Source: Candidatus Poseidoniaceae archaeon
GTDB lineage: Archaea; Thermoplasmatota; Poseidoniia; Poseidoniales; Poseidoniaceae
Reading direction: 5' to 3'
NCBI GenBank assembly: GCA_938075675.1
Contig: CALJHE010000006.1
Location: forward strand, 151,081 to 215,080
DNA: 64,000 nt
Shown here: piece by piece, positions 19,048 through 27,491 of the stretch
Layout: the number at the start of each line of letters is the position of its first letter
Position numbering within the stretch: the stretch's first letter is position 1
Program-made: the position numbers and the translations under genes
The notes under the pieces: model-generated
Seen by the model: only the letters and a program-made list of their open reading frames with translations
Database searches by the model: none
Told to the model about the DNA's origin: nothing

Positions 19048-20475
19048 TTATTCAAGACTCGGAGCCTTTGCAATTACTTTCATTTCCACAGCGATAGGCG
19101 TAGGCAAGGCACGGATGGCGAGTGTTGTTCGAGTTGGTCCGACTTTACCCAGTGTTTCTGCCCAAACTTCGTTGTATCCTTTGAAATCCCGGTCCATATC
19201 GACCAGGAAAGAAGTGACATCCAGTACGTCATCAATCGAACCACCTGCTTCTTCAAGAATACGGGTGATGTTTTGGACAACAGCATGTGTTTGAGCCTTG
19301 ATGTCATATTCAAGGGGTTTGCCATCTGCGTCATGTATGGGTCCACCCGGTATGGAATTGGTCCCAGGTTGACGCGGGCCAACTCCAGAGAGATACAAGA
19401 GGTCACCAACTCGTCGAGCATGAGGGTAGGCGCCCACAGGTTTAGGTGCAGCAGCACTGTTGACTGAGTCTTTACTCTCAGTTGGTTCCCACAATGCCGG
19501 GCCGTTTGAGTTTGAGGGCTTAGCCGATACAATTTCACTTACAATCTCAGTTTCGTCGCTTTGAGCATCGAGAACATTTCTTTCTCCTAAGAAATATTCG
19601 ACATCGTCTTCATCGTATTCTTTGTCCCCAGCACCGGATGCAGCAGGGTCGAGGTGAACTACAGCGCCTCCAGCACCGTGAATTGCTTCGTATGCCAAGA
19701 CTTCACCTGTGAGATTATTCCTGTTTTGGTTCATTCCAGAAAGCCACCACATTGGTTTGAAAGCAACCACTTTGTTGACACGTATTTGTCGGTGTATGGT
19801 GCGAGAAAGTTGACCAACATCTTCGAGCCGACCTTCTCCCAAGAACTCCAGAATTTTACGATTCCATTCATCGTCTTTGAGAGAGTGAATTTTGTCGTCT
19901 TTTGGATCTATGGGTTTTGTGAACATTCTGTTCGATAGGGACATTGCAGTAACTGCAACGGCTTTTCGTCCAGTCGCCTTGATCACATCCATACACGCTT
20001 TAGCAAGAACAGTCGTTTCAGCACGGTTCGCATATACATTGGATGAAACGATAACGGCAGGAATGGCATTGTCGGGATTCAGTAACTTGAGCGCGACAAC
20101 TGAACCAACATCGATTGGGAATCCATGGTATGCTACAGTACGGCTCTTGAGTCCGCGGTTTTCATTGGCCTGATTCCATGCGTGTGCAAATTTATCATCG
20201 ATGTTGAACGAATAGGGTATTGACCCTAAGTCATGGAAGTCATTGTCAACCATAACCCATTCAGGATTCGGGTCGGCAATGATTTGATGGCCAATGATGC
20301 TAGGCCACGTGGTTGAGTAAATGATGAGAAGGTCTGCACCACTGTCTTTAATTCGCTGAGCAGCTTCTCCAAAAGCATCTCTTAGGCGACCCCAACCCTC
20401 GTTTTGGTCTGCTGCCAAAACGGTATGCGGGTGGACAGGTACGATGTATGACCCCACTAATTCCCCATCACTCAT
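19048..20475 (-). CDS. amnA: 2-aminophenol 1,6-dioxygenase-type alpha subunit fused to RidA/2-aminomuconate deaminase domain
   Basis: 475-aa fusion. Residues 1 to about 262 are a LigB-type class III extradiol dioxygenase subunit of the AmnA (non-catalytic alpha) kind. VPVHPHTV is present, but the second His ligand is replaced (YSTTWPS, Thr56), and HGFPIDVGS is conserved. An acidic Ser-rich linker (about 263-342) leads to a RidA/YjgF domain (about 343-475) resembling 2-aminomuconate deaminase: RRVGDLLYLSG, DIKAQTHAVVQNI, GYNEVWAE, GPTRTTLAIRALP. AAGGAGG and an ATGA overlap with amnB's stop fix the start and indicate coupled translation. Predicted roles are a structural partner for ring cleavage plus hydrolysis of 2-aminomuconate. 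Confidence 0.88.
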   Translation of the reverse strand: MSDGELVGSYIVPVHPHTVLAADQNEGWGRLRDAFGEAAQRIKDSGADLLIIYSTTWPSIIGHQIIADPNPEWVMVDNDFHDLGSIPYSFNIDDKFAHAWNQANENRGLKSRTVAYHGFPIDVGSVVALKLLNPDNAIPAVIVSSNVYANRAETTVLAKACMDVIKATGRKAVAVTAMSLSNRMFTKPIDPKDDKIHSLKDDEWNRKILEFLGEGRLEDVGQLSRTIHRQIRVNKVVAFKPMWWLSGMNQNRNNLTGEVLAYEAIHGAGGAVVHLDPAASGAGDKEYDEDDVEYFLGERNVLDAQSDETEIVSEIVSAKPSNSNGPALWEPTESKDSVNSAAAPKPVGAYPHARRVGDLLYLSGVGPRQPGTNSIPGGPIHDADGKPLEYDIKAQTHAVVQNITRILEEAGGSIDDVLDVTSFLVDMDRDFKGYNEVWAETLGKVGPTRTTLAIRALPTPIAVEMKVIAKAPSLE

Positions 20476-21374
20476 TCGCTCCCCTCCTTGTGGTTCCGCT
20501 CGGGCCATTCAACGATTGCATTCCCTGTTCCAATGATGGTACCGTAACCGTGCAATATCCCGGGGTAATTCGGAATATCAAGCGTTGAGAGAAGCCAAGA
20601 CAAACCGCCTCCGTCGCTTTCTGCGATTGCTTGTTCGGTAAACTCTGGCATTTCGTCAAGTATGCGTTGTGATTGTCCAGTTCGGAAGTATTCGATCATT
20701 CGCATGTCCCATAGATGCATTGCATGGCTGGTAATATGTTCCTTGCTCATGTCTTCAGGGATGGCTGATTCCGTTGTGAAATGTCGGTGTGAAAGTGAAT
20801 TACTCGCAAGTACAACTACTTTCTTCCCACTGGCAAGGATTGCTTCGCGTGTGACTCGGCCGAGTTCCATCATCATTTCTTGCATAACTTCGACGGAATA
20901 GTAATCTCTCGAACGGTTGCTCGACAAAACCACCAGTGGCTTATCCCATTGCGGATTGAACATGTGCCCGGTCGTTATTGTTCCATAGTCCACTCGGAAG
21001 TCTGGGTTCTCCATCATTTTGACGGCGAGTCCAGCATCCGCAGCCTTGTCATGTATCTGGCGAGCCAAGTCAACATCGATGCTCAAGTCGTAGTGGTATC
21101 GGAATAAGTTCGGGAAGACTGGGTCGACTGAGAGACTCTTGAATTTGGGCAGGCCAAGGAAGTGCGTGCCGATGTAGGTCTGCCAATGGGGTGAAAGCAA
21201 AACGATTGCATCGTATTCAACATCCGCAAGCGACTCACGCAAGCGCTCATACCCCCAACGCAATTGTTCCCAGCCGCCTTCCGCAGTGGGCTCATTTTGC
21301 TCAGGATTCTCTGCATAAACCAAGTGCGGTGGGTGCGGTGCTAAGCAGCCTGCGACGATTTCGCCCTTCGACAT
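20472..21374 (-). CDS. amnB: 2-aminophenol 1,6-dioxygenase-type catalytic beta subunit
   Basis: 300-aa LigB-family extradiol dioxygenase. The Fe(II) ligands expected for AmnB are present: His14 (CLAPHPPHLVY), His63 (LLSPHWQ) and a candidate Glu252 (AIAES). Family-typical blocks include SVDPVFPNLFRY, FRVDYGTITTGH, NSLSHRHF, PEDMSKEH and GYGTIIGTGNAIVEWP. The family cleaves 2-aminophenol-like rings between C1 and C6 to 2-aminomuconic semialdehyde. The frame opens at 21458, but ATG 21374 lies 26 nt after a TATA box and starts the conserved domain, implying a leaderless transcript. It overlaps the alpha-RidA gene by 4 nt. The exact aromatic substrate is inferred, not shown. Confidence 0.9.
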   Translation of the reverse strand: MSKGEIVAGCLAPHPPHLVYAENPEQNEPTAEGGWEQLRWGYERLRESLADVEYDAIVLLSPHWQTYIGTHFLGLPKFKSLSVDPVFPNLFRYHYDLSIDVDLARQIHDKAADAGLAVKMMENPDFRVDYGTITTGHMFNPQWDKPLVVLSSNRSRDYYSVEVMQEMMMELGRVTREAILASGKKVVVLASNSLSHRHFTTESAIPEDMSKEHITSHAMHLWDMRMIEYFRTGQSQRILDEMPEFTEQAIAESDGGGLSWLLSTLDIPNYPGILHGYGTIIGTGNAIVEWPERNHKEGSE

Positions 21375-21397
21375 GAACAAACCCATACATCGGGGGA

Positions 21398-21403
21398 TTA
21401 TAT
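21398..21403 (-). promoter_or_regulatory. TATA box of the amnB-amnA unit
   Basis: Minus-strand GATATAAT-like box centred 26 nt upstream of the amnB ATG, consistent with a leaderless mRNA. Confidence 0.55.
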
Positions 21404-21475
21404 CGGCATCGGAGAATGCCGCTTCTCTCGCTCTTCCAACCGAACCCTCAAACAACACGGACTTTTGGGGGTGCT

Positions 21476-21967
21476 ATGGAGCAAGATGAGGTGGGCACCG
21501 AGGTGCCGATTGAAAATCGTTTCTTACTTCGAGTCTTTGATTTTGATACAGGATTGCGGCATATCATCGCCCCTGCGCTACTTGGCGCGGTTTTCGGTGG
21601 TTTCTGGCAATACAGTGTTATGCCAAACATCGGTGAAATCAATCTTCCAAATCCCATTCACGGCGCGTTTTTGATTAGCATACTGTTGTCTCCCGTTTTG
21701 TATCGGGTTTTGGTCGGTGACGAAATGTCCCGGTGGAAGGAATACACGCTCGGTCTCACTCTACTTGGGCTCATTTTTTCGATGATATGGCTCTCCGGCT
21801 GGGGCGCAGTATTTTGCGGTGGATACGGTGCCTTGCTGGTTTGGGTTTGGATCAGTACGGATTGGGGGAGATATGACCTCCCTCCATTCCGGTATGGCTT
21901 GTGGCACGCCTTCGCCATTGATTTAGGTGCATTTGCTGGTAGTGTCCTGGTATACGCACAACTGTGA
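21476..21967 (+). CDS. Small multi-pass membrane protein, hypothetical
   Basis: 163-aa protein with about five hydrophobic segments (IIAPALLGAVFGGFWQY, GAFLISILLSPVLYRVLV, LGLTLLGLIFSMIWLSGW, FCGGYGALLVWVWI, FAIDLGAFAGSVLVYAQL). No family is recognised. GGGGGTG precedes ATG 21476, which is preferred to the in-frame ATG at 21416 because that one overlaps the divergent amnB promoter. It is the only plus-strand gene in the 17-28 kb block. Its stop abuts panB's stop as TGATCA. Confidence 0.75.
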   Translation: MEQDEVGTEVPIENRFLLRVFDFDTGLRHIIAPALLGAVFGGFWQYSVMPNIGEINLPNPIHGAFLISILLSPVLYRVLVGDEMSRWKEYTLGLTLLGLIFSMIWLSGWGAVFCGGYGALLVWVWISTDWGRYDLPPFRYGLWHAFAIDLGAFAGSVLVYAQL

Positions 21968-22789
21968 TCACGAAGTGTAACTTTCATCGTTGTTCGGGAA
22001 ATCTCCCGAGCGGACATCCGAGCAGTAACTCTTGATAGCACCATCAATCTCATCAGCGAGATTGAGGTAACGTCGGAGGAAACGTGGTGAGAAGTCCATT
22101 GTGATTCCAAGTAGGTCATGAAGAACCAACACTTGTCCATCGCAATCTGGTCCTGCTCCAATTCCAATCGTCGGTATGGAGATGGCTTCACTGACTTTTT
22201 GAGCAAGTTCGCGAGGTATTTTCTCCAAGACGATTGCAAAGCAGCCGGCCTTTTCGAGTAACTTTGCATCCTCAATAAGTTTCTCAGCCTCTTCATCTTC
22301 CTTCGCACGGACTGTGTATGTTCCAAACTTGTAGATTGATTGAGGTGTCAGGCCGAGGTGACCCATTACGGGTATTCCGGCGGTAAGGATTCGCTCGATG
22401 GATTGCAGTATTTCAGCACCACCTTCAAGCTTGACAGCATGGCCTTCAGATTCTTTCATGATTCGAATTGCTGATTCCAGTGCGATAGCAGAGTTTCCTT
22501 GGTATGTACCAAAGGGCATATCGACGACAATCAAGGCACGATCGACTGCTCTTTGGACACATTGCGCGTGATAAATCATGTGTTCAAGAGTAATCGGTAC
22601 GGTTGTGACCTGTCCCGCCATAACATTTGACGCAGAGTCTCCGACCAAGATGACATCGACACCTGCTTTGTCAACAAGTTTAGCCAGAGAGTAATCGTAA
22701 GCGGTCAGCATGGTGATTTTTTCACCAGCACGCTTCATCTCCTGAAGTGTGTGGGTGGTAATCTTGCGCGCTTCCTTGTGAACCGACAT
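21968..22789 (-). CDS. panB: 3-methyl-2-oxobutanoate hydroxymethyltransferase
   Basis: 273-aa PanB (usual length 260-280), which makes ketopantoate from 2-oxoisovalerate and methylene-tetrahydrofolate for CoA synthesis. Recognised by [76 protein letters not shown] and [24 protein letters not shown] 22789 gives the standard N-terminus; the frame opens further upstream inside the Lon-domain gene. No strong Shine-Dalgarno is visible. It follows the Lon-N-domain gene by 43 nt on the same strand. Confidence 0.96.
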   Translation of the reverse strand: MSVHKEARKITTHTLQEMKRAGEKITMLTAYDYSLAKLVDKAGVDVILVGDSASNVMAGQVTTVPITLEHMIYHAQCVQRAVDRALIVVDMPFGTYQGNSAIALESAIRIMKESEGHAVKLEGGAEILQSIERILTAGIPVMGHLGLTPQSIYKFGTYTVRAKEDEEAEKLIEDAKLLEKAGCFAIVLEKIPRELAQKVSEAISIPTIGIGAGPDCDGQVLVLHDLLGITMDFSPRFLRRYLNLADEIDGAIKSYCSDVRSGDFPNNDESYTS

Positions 22790-22832
22790 GGATGTGCCAC
22801 AGTTAAGTTTGATTTGAAACCCTCGCAGGACT

Positions 22833-23558
22833 TCATTCCTCGTCGTCTTGCACCATGGCCACATTATGAATCAATTCTTCAATCGCCTCGTCAATGGTAG
22901 AGGATGCAAGGATTTGCTGTTTCGCTTCTAAAGTAGAGAGCATAAGGCCAGCAACAGCGTAAATGGAGTCCGAATCCTCGTCGATTGTTCGATTGACCCG
23001 CTCCCTTACCCACATTTCCAAAACATCGTCTTCAATACGCAAGACCGTTCCAATACGGGTGAGGACATGTTTCATCATACCTTTGAGAATGGATTGCTGT
23101 TCTGCGGTAATGTTTGAATCCATTGTGTGGAACTCCACATTAGCACTGATGTAGAGTTTTGAATGTTCAGCATCGTCTGGAATCATGTCAAGCAGTTGTT
23201 GGACATCGGGTAAGATTCCATCGTCTTCAACCACTTCCTCAAACATCGGAGCACTGAATGGGGGCAATGCAGGAGCAGTGACGTCTGTAACCGTGAATCG
23301 CCTCCTACCAATGATTTGCACGAAATGATTGCTGCCTTTGGTTTCGTGATGAAGAATTTCAGCCTCACAACCATGCGTTCTTGGTCCATCCCAAGCATTT
23401 GTTGGTGAGAACGGGTCGTTCAACACCACGCCGAAATTATTCTCATCAAGCAGACAGTCATCGAGCATTTGTCTGTATCTTGGTTCGAAGATTCGTAATT
23501 CTTGAATTTCTCCTGGCATCAGTACCATCGGGAGAACGAACAGCGGTAGTTGAGACAT
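22833..23558 (-). CDS. Stand-alone Lon N-terminal (LAN) domain protein
   Basis: 241-aa protein matching the Lon protease N-terminal substrate-recognition domain: [52 protein letters not shown] and IIGRRRFTV. No AAA+ or protease domain follows. A C-terminal helical part (about 130-241) matches the second half of the domain. Such proteins occur widely in bacteria and are thought to bind peptides or proteins; the role is not established. It lies 36 nt after the aldehyde dehydrogenase gene and upstream of panB. The archaeal LonB elsewhere in the window lacks this domain, so an adaptor role is possible but speculative. Confidence 0.85.
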   Translation of the reverse strand: MSQLPLFVLPMVLMPGEIQELRIFEPRYRQMLDDCLLDENNFGVVLNDPFSPTNAWDGPRTHGCEAEILHHETKGSNHFVQIIGRRRFTVTDVTAPALPPFSAPMFEEVVEDDGILPDVQQLLDMIPDDAEHSKLYISANVEFHTMDSNITAEQQSILKGMMKHVLTRIGTVLRIEDDVLEMWVRERVNRTIDEDSDSIYAVAGLMLSTLEAKQQILASSTIDEAIEELIHNVAMVQDDEE

Positions 23559-23594
23559 ATTTCGAAAATCGGCGTTTACCTTTTGAAGATATGT

Positions 23595-25055
23595 TTACTC
23601 AGGAGAATCTGGGTTTTTGACGCAAATGTTGGTCATTTCCGAGAAGAATTCCATCGACCATTTACCGCCTTCTCTCCCTACGCCTGAATTCTTAACACCG
23701 CCGAAAGGTGTTCTTAGGTCTCTGTGTAGCCAGGTATTCACCCATACGATTCCAGTATCTATTTTCGTAGCAAAGTTACGACCACGTTCCAGGTCCTTGG
23801 TCCAAACAGAACCAGCTAGGCCGTATTCGGAATGATTGGCCATGACAATGGCTTCCTCTTCTGAATCAAATGTATGAAGCGTTACCATTGGACCAAAGAT
23901 TTCCTCAGTCGCACATCGGGAAGTGTAGGATAAGCCAGATACAACCGTCGGTCGCAAAAAGGCTCCAACCCCATCAGGACCCGTGAAACCAGTCATTGCC
24001 CGAGTTCCACCCGTCAGCACAGTACCCCCTTCGGCAAGTCCTAATTCAATGTACGACTCGACTTTTTCGAGATGCTCGGGTGAGATAACAGACCCCATAA
24101 CCGTCTCATCGAGAGATGGATTACCAATCGAGATTGAATTGACCTTTTCGATAAAACGCTTGGTGAACTCTTCTGCTATTGCCGAGTCGACTAAAATTCG
24201 TGAACCACAGAGGCACACTTGCCCCGAATTTGTGAAGGCAGCACGTACCGCACCGTCGACGGCCAGTGAGAGGTCGGCATCTTTGAGCACGATTGTTGCG
24301 TTTTTTCCGCCCAGTTCCAATGACAATTTCTTGAACATAGGCGCAGCAGTTCGTGCCACAATTCTGCCGGTCGCTGTGCCACCGGTAAAGGAAATACCCT
24401 TGATACCGGGTGCTTCAAGGATAGACTGGCCAACCTCAGGCCCGAGCCCATGCACGAGGTTAAACACTCCAGAAGGTAAGTCCAATTCATGCAAGGTTTC
24501 AGCCAAAATGTTGGCTGTGAGCGGTGTGATTTCACTCGGTTTGGCTACAATTGTATTCCCCATCAGCAGTGCAGGTGCTACTTTCCAACTAAGGAGATAC
24601 AGAGGTAGATTCCACGGTGTGATGAGACCAACTGTTCCAACCGGCGAACGGTGGACATAGTTCATTGCATCAGCCATTTCAAACGTCATTTCAGATTGTT
24701 CTCGACTGAAACCAGCAAAAAATCGAAAGTTACTGACTGAGCGCGAAGCATCCACGCGGCGAGCAAGTGAAATTGGTTTTCCAGTATCCATCGATTCAGT
24801 CTGAGCAATGTGTTCATGTTTCTTTTCCAGTGCGTCTGCGATGCGGTCGAGCCAATCTGCGCGTTCAAGCATTGAAAGAGCCCCCCATTCCGACTGGGCT
24901 GAATGCGCAGCATCAACAGCCATTTGGACATCGTTCACCTTTGAGCGGGGAATCGTTGCAATACATTCAGCGGTTGCTGGGTTGTAATCCTCAAGAGTCT
25001 CTCCATCCAATGCGGCTTGAAAGACTCCGCCGATGTAGTTCTTGATTTCGAGCAT
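23595..25055 (-). CDS. amnC: 2-aminomuconate-6-semialdehyde-type dehydrogenase (ALDH8/AmnC-like)
   Basis: 486-aa NAD(P)-dependent aldehyde dehydrogenase. Motifs: SPVGTVGLITPWNLPLYLLS, KPSEITPLTANILAE, ISFTGGTATGR, catalytic Glu in LELGGKN, catalytic Cys in NSGQVCLCGSR, EEIFGPM and TPFGGVKNSGVGREGGKWS. The phrasing around WNLPLYLLSWK and GIVWVNTWLHRDLRTPFGG resembles 2-aminomuconic or 2-hydroxymuconic semialdehyde dehydrogenases. ATG 25055 follows GGAG and lies 2 nt after the asparaginase-family stop, so it is translationally coupled. With amnB and the RidA domain nearby it would oxidise the ring-cleavage aldehyde. Exact substrate remains inferred. Confidence 0.88.
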   Translation of the reverse strand: MLEIKNYIGGVFQAALDGETLEDYNPATAECIATIPRSKVNDVQMAVDAAHSAQSEWGALSMLERADWLDRIADALEKKHEHIAQTESMDTGKPISLARRVDASRSVSNFRFFAGFSREQSEMTFEMADAMNYVHRSPVGTVGLITPWNLPLYLLSWKVAPALLMGNTIVAKPSEITPLTANILAETLHELDLPSGVFNLVHGLGPEVGQSILEAPGIKGISFTGGTATGRIVARTAAPMFKKLSLELGGKNATIVLKDADLSLAVDGAVRAAFTNSGQVCLCGSRILVDSAIAEEFTKRFIEKVNSISIGNPSLDETVMGSVISPEHLEKVESYIELGLAEGGTVLTGGTRAMTGFTGPDGVGAFLRPTVVSGLSYTSRCATEEIFGPMVTLHTFDSEEEAIVMANHSEYGLAGSVWTKDLERGRNFATKIDTGIVWVNTWLHRDLRTPFGGVKNSGVGREGGKWSMEFFSEMTNICVKNPDSPE

Positions 25056-25057
25056 GC

Positions 25058-26173
25058 TCACATCTCCACATCGTACAGCCATCTGTCTTGATCTGGATCC
25101 CATTCATCCCAAGTCGGTAACTTTTCCAGATGAGGAAGGTAATGTTCGGGTACAATTCCTGGGACAATGAATGCTTTTTGTCTGTGAAGTGGGTACGGGT
25201 TACGCAAGTTTATCCCGAGTACTCCGAGAACTGCACGGGCAACATACCACATGGCTTGAGAGTTCCAGCCGTGTGCGATTTTGACAACAATACCGAGTCC
25301 TTTTGGATAATCAGGGTGTTCTATGGCAAGTCCAAGTAGTCCATCAGCGCCTTCCTTAGCGATGACTTTTCCTTCACCTGCCTTGAGAACGGTTGAGTCG
25401 AGGCGATTGAAACCTCCAACGAGGTCAGGATGACGAACCATTGCCTCCCATATCCAATCTTTGTCCTTGTCTCGCACAAGTCCAGCATAGATTTGAGCCA
25501 GTTCAGCAACGGTGTTGGACACCGTAGGAAGTCCACATCCGTCTTTTGCAATACGAAGGGGTTTCCATTCTTCGCCGAGGTAGGTTCTCAATTCAACCAT
25601 GTAGGCGTCGAAGACTTCGTGAGTTGGAAGCGTATATCCTGCACGATTCCATCCTTTTTTCCGGCAACCGAGTAAGATTGCGGCGTGTTCTCCCGAGCAA
25701 GTGTGGTACCATCGGCGAGGCCTTCGAACCTGTCGGCCAAATTGAATCAATGGTACATCAAGCGGAGTGAGCATGAGAGGCCATTCCTCCTGCGCTAGAA
25801 GCGATTGAGCGGCAGCAACGTGCTCTGTGTCGCCGTTGTGAGATGCCACAGCTATCGCTTTCTGTTCCCAACTGGTGTCTGCCAGTTCTTCAGTGAATGC
25901 CTTGAGCATGAACGGTTTCATCATCGAACGACCGTAGCACAATACATTTCCTCCAAAGGAATGGATGACTTCATCGCCGTGTGACCAAGCAATTGCTCCG
26001 TGAATGGTCGTCTCAGATACACCGTTTCTTCGATAATCGACCAAGGGCTCCCAAGCCACTTCTCGACCGGTTGGAATACCTTCGATTTTCTCGCCGAGAG
26101 GTGATTCGGGGTAAAGCGAACTGCCTGGCTTGCCGGGTTCAACTGCGGATGGTGTGTCATGCTCGATTGCCAC
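25058..26173 (-). CDS. Asparaginase II family amidohydrolase
   Basis: 371-aa protein of the asparaginase-II family (Rhizobium etli type), distinct from the GatD/AnsA fold. Motifs: YGRSMMKPFMLKAF (SxxK catalytic pair), ASHNGDTEHV, YHTCSGEHAAILLG and AKDGCGLPTV. The family hydrolyses asparagine or related amides in a beta-lactamase-like fold. The GTG start at 26173 follows GGAG with normal spacing; an ATG start is not available nearby. It lies 4 nt after the flavin monooxygenase stop and 2 nt before amnC, so it belongs to that operon. In this context it may act on an aromatic amide or on nitrogen salvage rather than Asn. Confidence 0.88.
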   Translation of the reverse strand: MAIEHDTPSAVEPGKPGSSLYPESPLGEKIEGIPTGREVAWEPLVDYRRNGVSETTIHGAIAWSHGDEVIHSFGGNVLCYGRSMMKPFMLKAFTEELADTSWEQKAIAVASHNGDTEHVAAAQSLLAQEEWPLMLTPLDVPLIQFGRQVRRPRRWYHTCSGEHAAILLGCRKKGWNRAGYTLPTHEVFDAYMVELRTYLGEEWKPLRIAKDGCGLPTVSNTVAELAQIYAGLVRDKDKDWIWEAMVRHPDLVGGFNRLDSTVLKAGEGKVIAKEGADGLLGLAIEHPDYPKGLGIVVKIAHGWNSQAMWYVARAVLGVLGINLRNPYPLHRQKAFIVPGIVPEHYLPHLEKLPTWDEWDPDQDRWLYDVEM

Positions 26174-26177
26174 GCTT

Positions 26178-27428
26178 TCACGCTCCTGTAAGGATGTTTT
26201 CGACCCGAGGTGCGACCTGTTCCATGTAGGCGGTCATGTCTCGACATACTCTTTCCGAGTCGTGGTTGAAGAAATCGAACCAGGCCATGATTCGATCCTC
26301 TGGATGGAAACGTTCAACGATTTGCTGGGCAATCTCTTCTGCGTTTCCAATGAGTGCATTTTGTGCAGCATTCTCGACTTTCGACGGGTCGATTGTCCCT
26401 TCAAGTGCGTTCCAGTATGCACCCAAGGCAGCTTTGGCTTCACGATGAGCAGCCAAACTCTGTTCTTCAGGTGTAAGGCCTTCTTCTGCGTTCAAGAACA
26501 CAAACGATGTCCGTGGCATATCACTTCGCTTCCAAGAGCCTCCATCGGGATGGAATACTTCACTCATCCTTGCGTGAGTTGAATCGATAACCTCCGGTTT
26601 GGTTATTGAAAGGTTGAACACTTTAACCGGCAATATCGTGTTCAAATATTCTTGAGCGCGTGGGTCATGAGTACCTGCTATAAGACTCAACAATTCTCTT
26701 CGGAAGGTGCACGGAATAATTTTCAATTCTTCGAAAACGTATCGTTTTGGGATTTCAATTTTCTCAGGAGCCTCGTTCAATTGTTCAAACTCTATTGCAG
26801 CATTCTGCACTTTCTCCCAATCTTCATCGCTGCGGAAATTCGCACGAGTGAGGACGGTTTCATAGGTGGAGTTTGAATGAACGACATCGCCACGTAGGAG
26901 TTTCAAGAAAATGTCACTTGCTTCCATGAAAATCTGTCCACGGAGTGCGGGCCACGCAGCCTCTTCAATCGAATTGCGTGGTACTATGCCATAGGGTCTT
27001 GCCATAAATTCAAATCGCCCAGCGGAGAATCCGATGTGCAATTTACGATTCTCATCGGGGTTGAGTCCGTGCAACTGGAGCGTGTTTGCTATGCGTTCGG
27101 CCTGAGCAATCGGGCCACCGGATGCTAGAATCGAGACGACAGCGCTTCCAATTTCGATGTTCTTTGTTTGTCGAAAGGATTCCATCGCCAGTTGTGGGAA
27201 GTCGGTACAAAGACCGACTTCACCTTTCCAGTGAGGTACGACTGGTTTCGAATTTAATTGTTGAGTTACCGTCGATAAATGGGCTTGAGCAATCCATCCA
27301 ACACCGAAGCCAAGTGAATCGGCAACCTTGAGTTGTTGGAAGTAGTTTCGGAACATATCTTGTTCTGTTGGTACATGTCCATTGGCGTCAGGTGTCTGAC
27401 TGATTGAGAAAAAAATGTCATGGTCCAT
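26178..27428 (-). CDS. LLM-class (luciferase-like) flavin-dependent monooxygenase
   Basis: 416-aa TIM-barrel luciferase-like oxidoreductase. Recognised from MDHDIFFSISQTPDANGH, ADSLGFGVGWIAQAHLS, IEIGSAVVSILASGGPIAQAERIA and IGFSAGRFEFMARPYG. These enzymes use reduced flavin (FMNH2 or F420H2) to oxygenate aldehydes, aromatics or sulfonates. An insertion in the middle (about 190-260) is charged and helical. ATG 27428 is preferred to upstream in-frame starts because it begins the first barrel strand. It heads a tight minus-strand operon (4 nt, then 2 nt gaps) leading to amnC, so an upstream hydroxylation of the aromatic substrate is plausible but unproven. Confidence 0.88.
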   Translation of the reverse strand: MDHDIFFSISQTPDANGHVPTEQDMFRNYFQQLKVADSLGFGVGWIAQAHLSTVTQQLNSKPVVPHWKGEVGLCTDFPQLAMESFRQTKNIEIGSAVVSILASGGPIAQAERIANTLQLHGLNPDENRKLHIGFSAGRFEFMARPYGIVPRNSIEEAAWPALRGQIFMEASDIFLKLLRGDVVHSNSTYETVLTRANFRSDEDWEKVQNAAIEFEQLNEAPEKIEIPKRYVFEELKIIPCTFRRELLSLIAGTHDPRAQEYLNTILPVKVFNLSITKPEVIDSTHARMSEVFHPDGGSWKRSDMPRTSFVFLNAEEGLTPEEQSLAAHREAKAALGAYWNALEGTIDPSKVENAAQNALIGNAEEIAQQIVERFHPEDRIMAWFDFFNHDSERVCRDMTAYMEQVAPRVENILTGA

Positions 27429-27491
27429 GGGGGCACCGTTACGCCCCAGTCGAAACCACATCATAACGAGTGTGGGTAAACAGTCTGGATT

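Noticed and set aside
22833..23558. Truncated Lon protease
   Set aside because: The domain is complete with its own start and stop; no remnant of AAA+ or protease domains follows.
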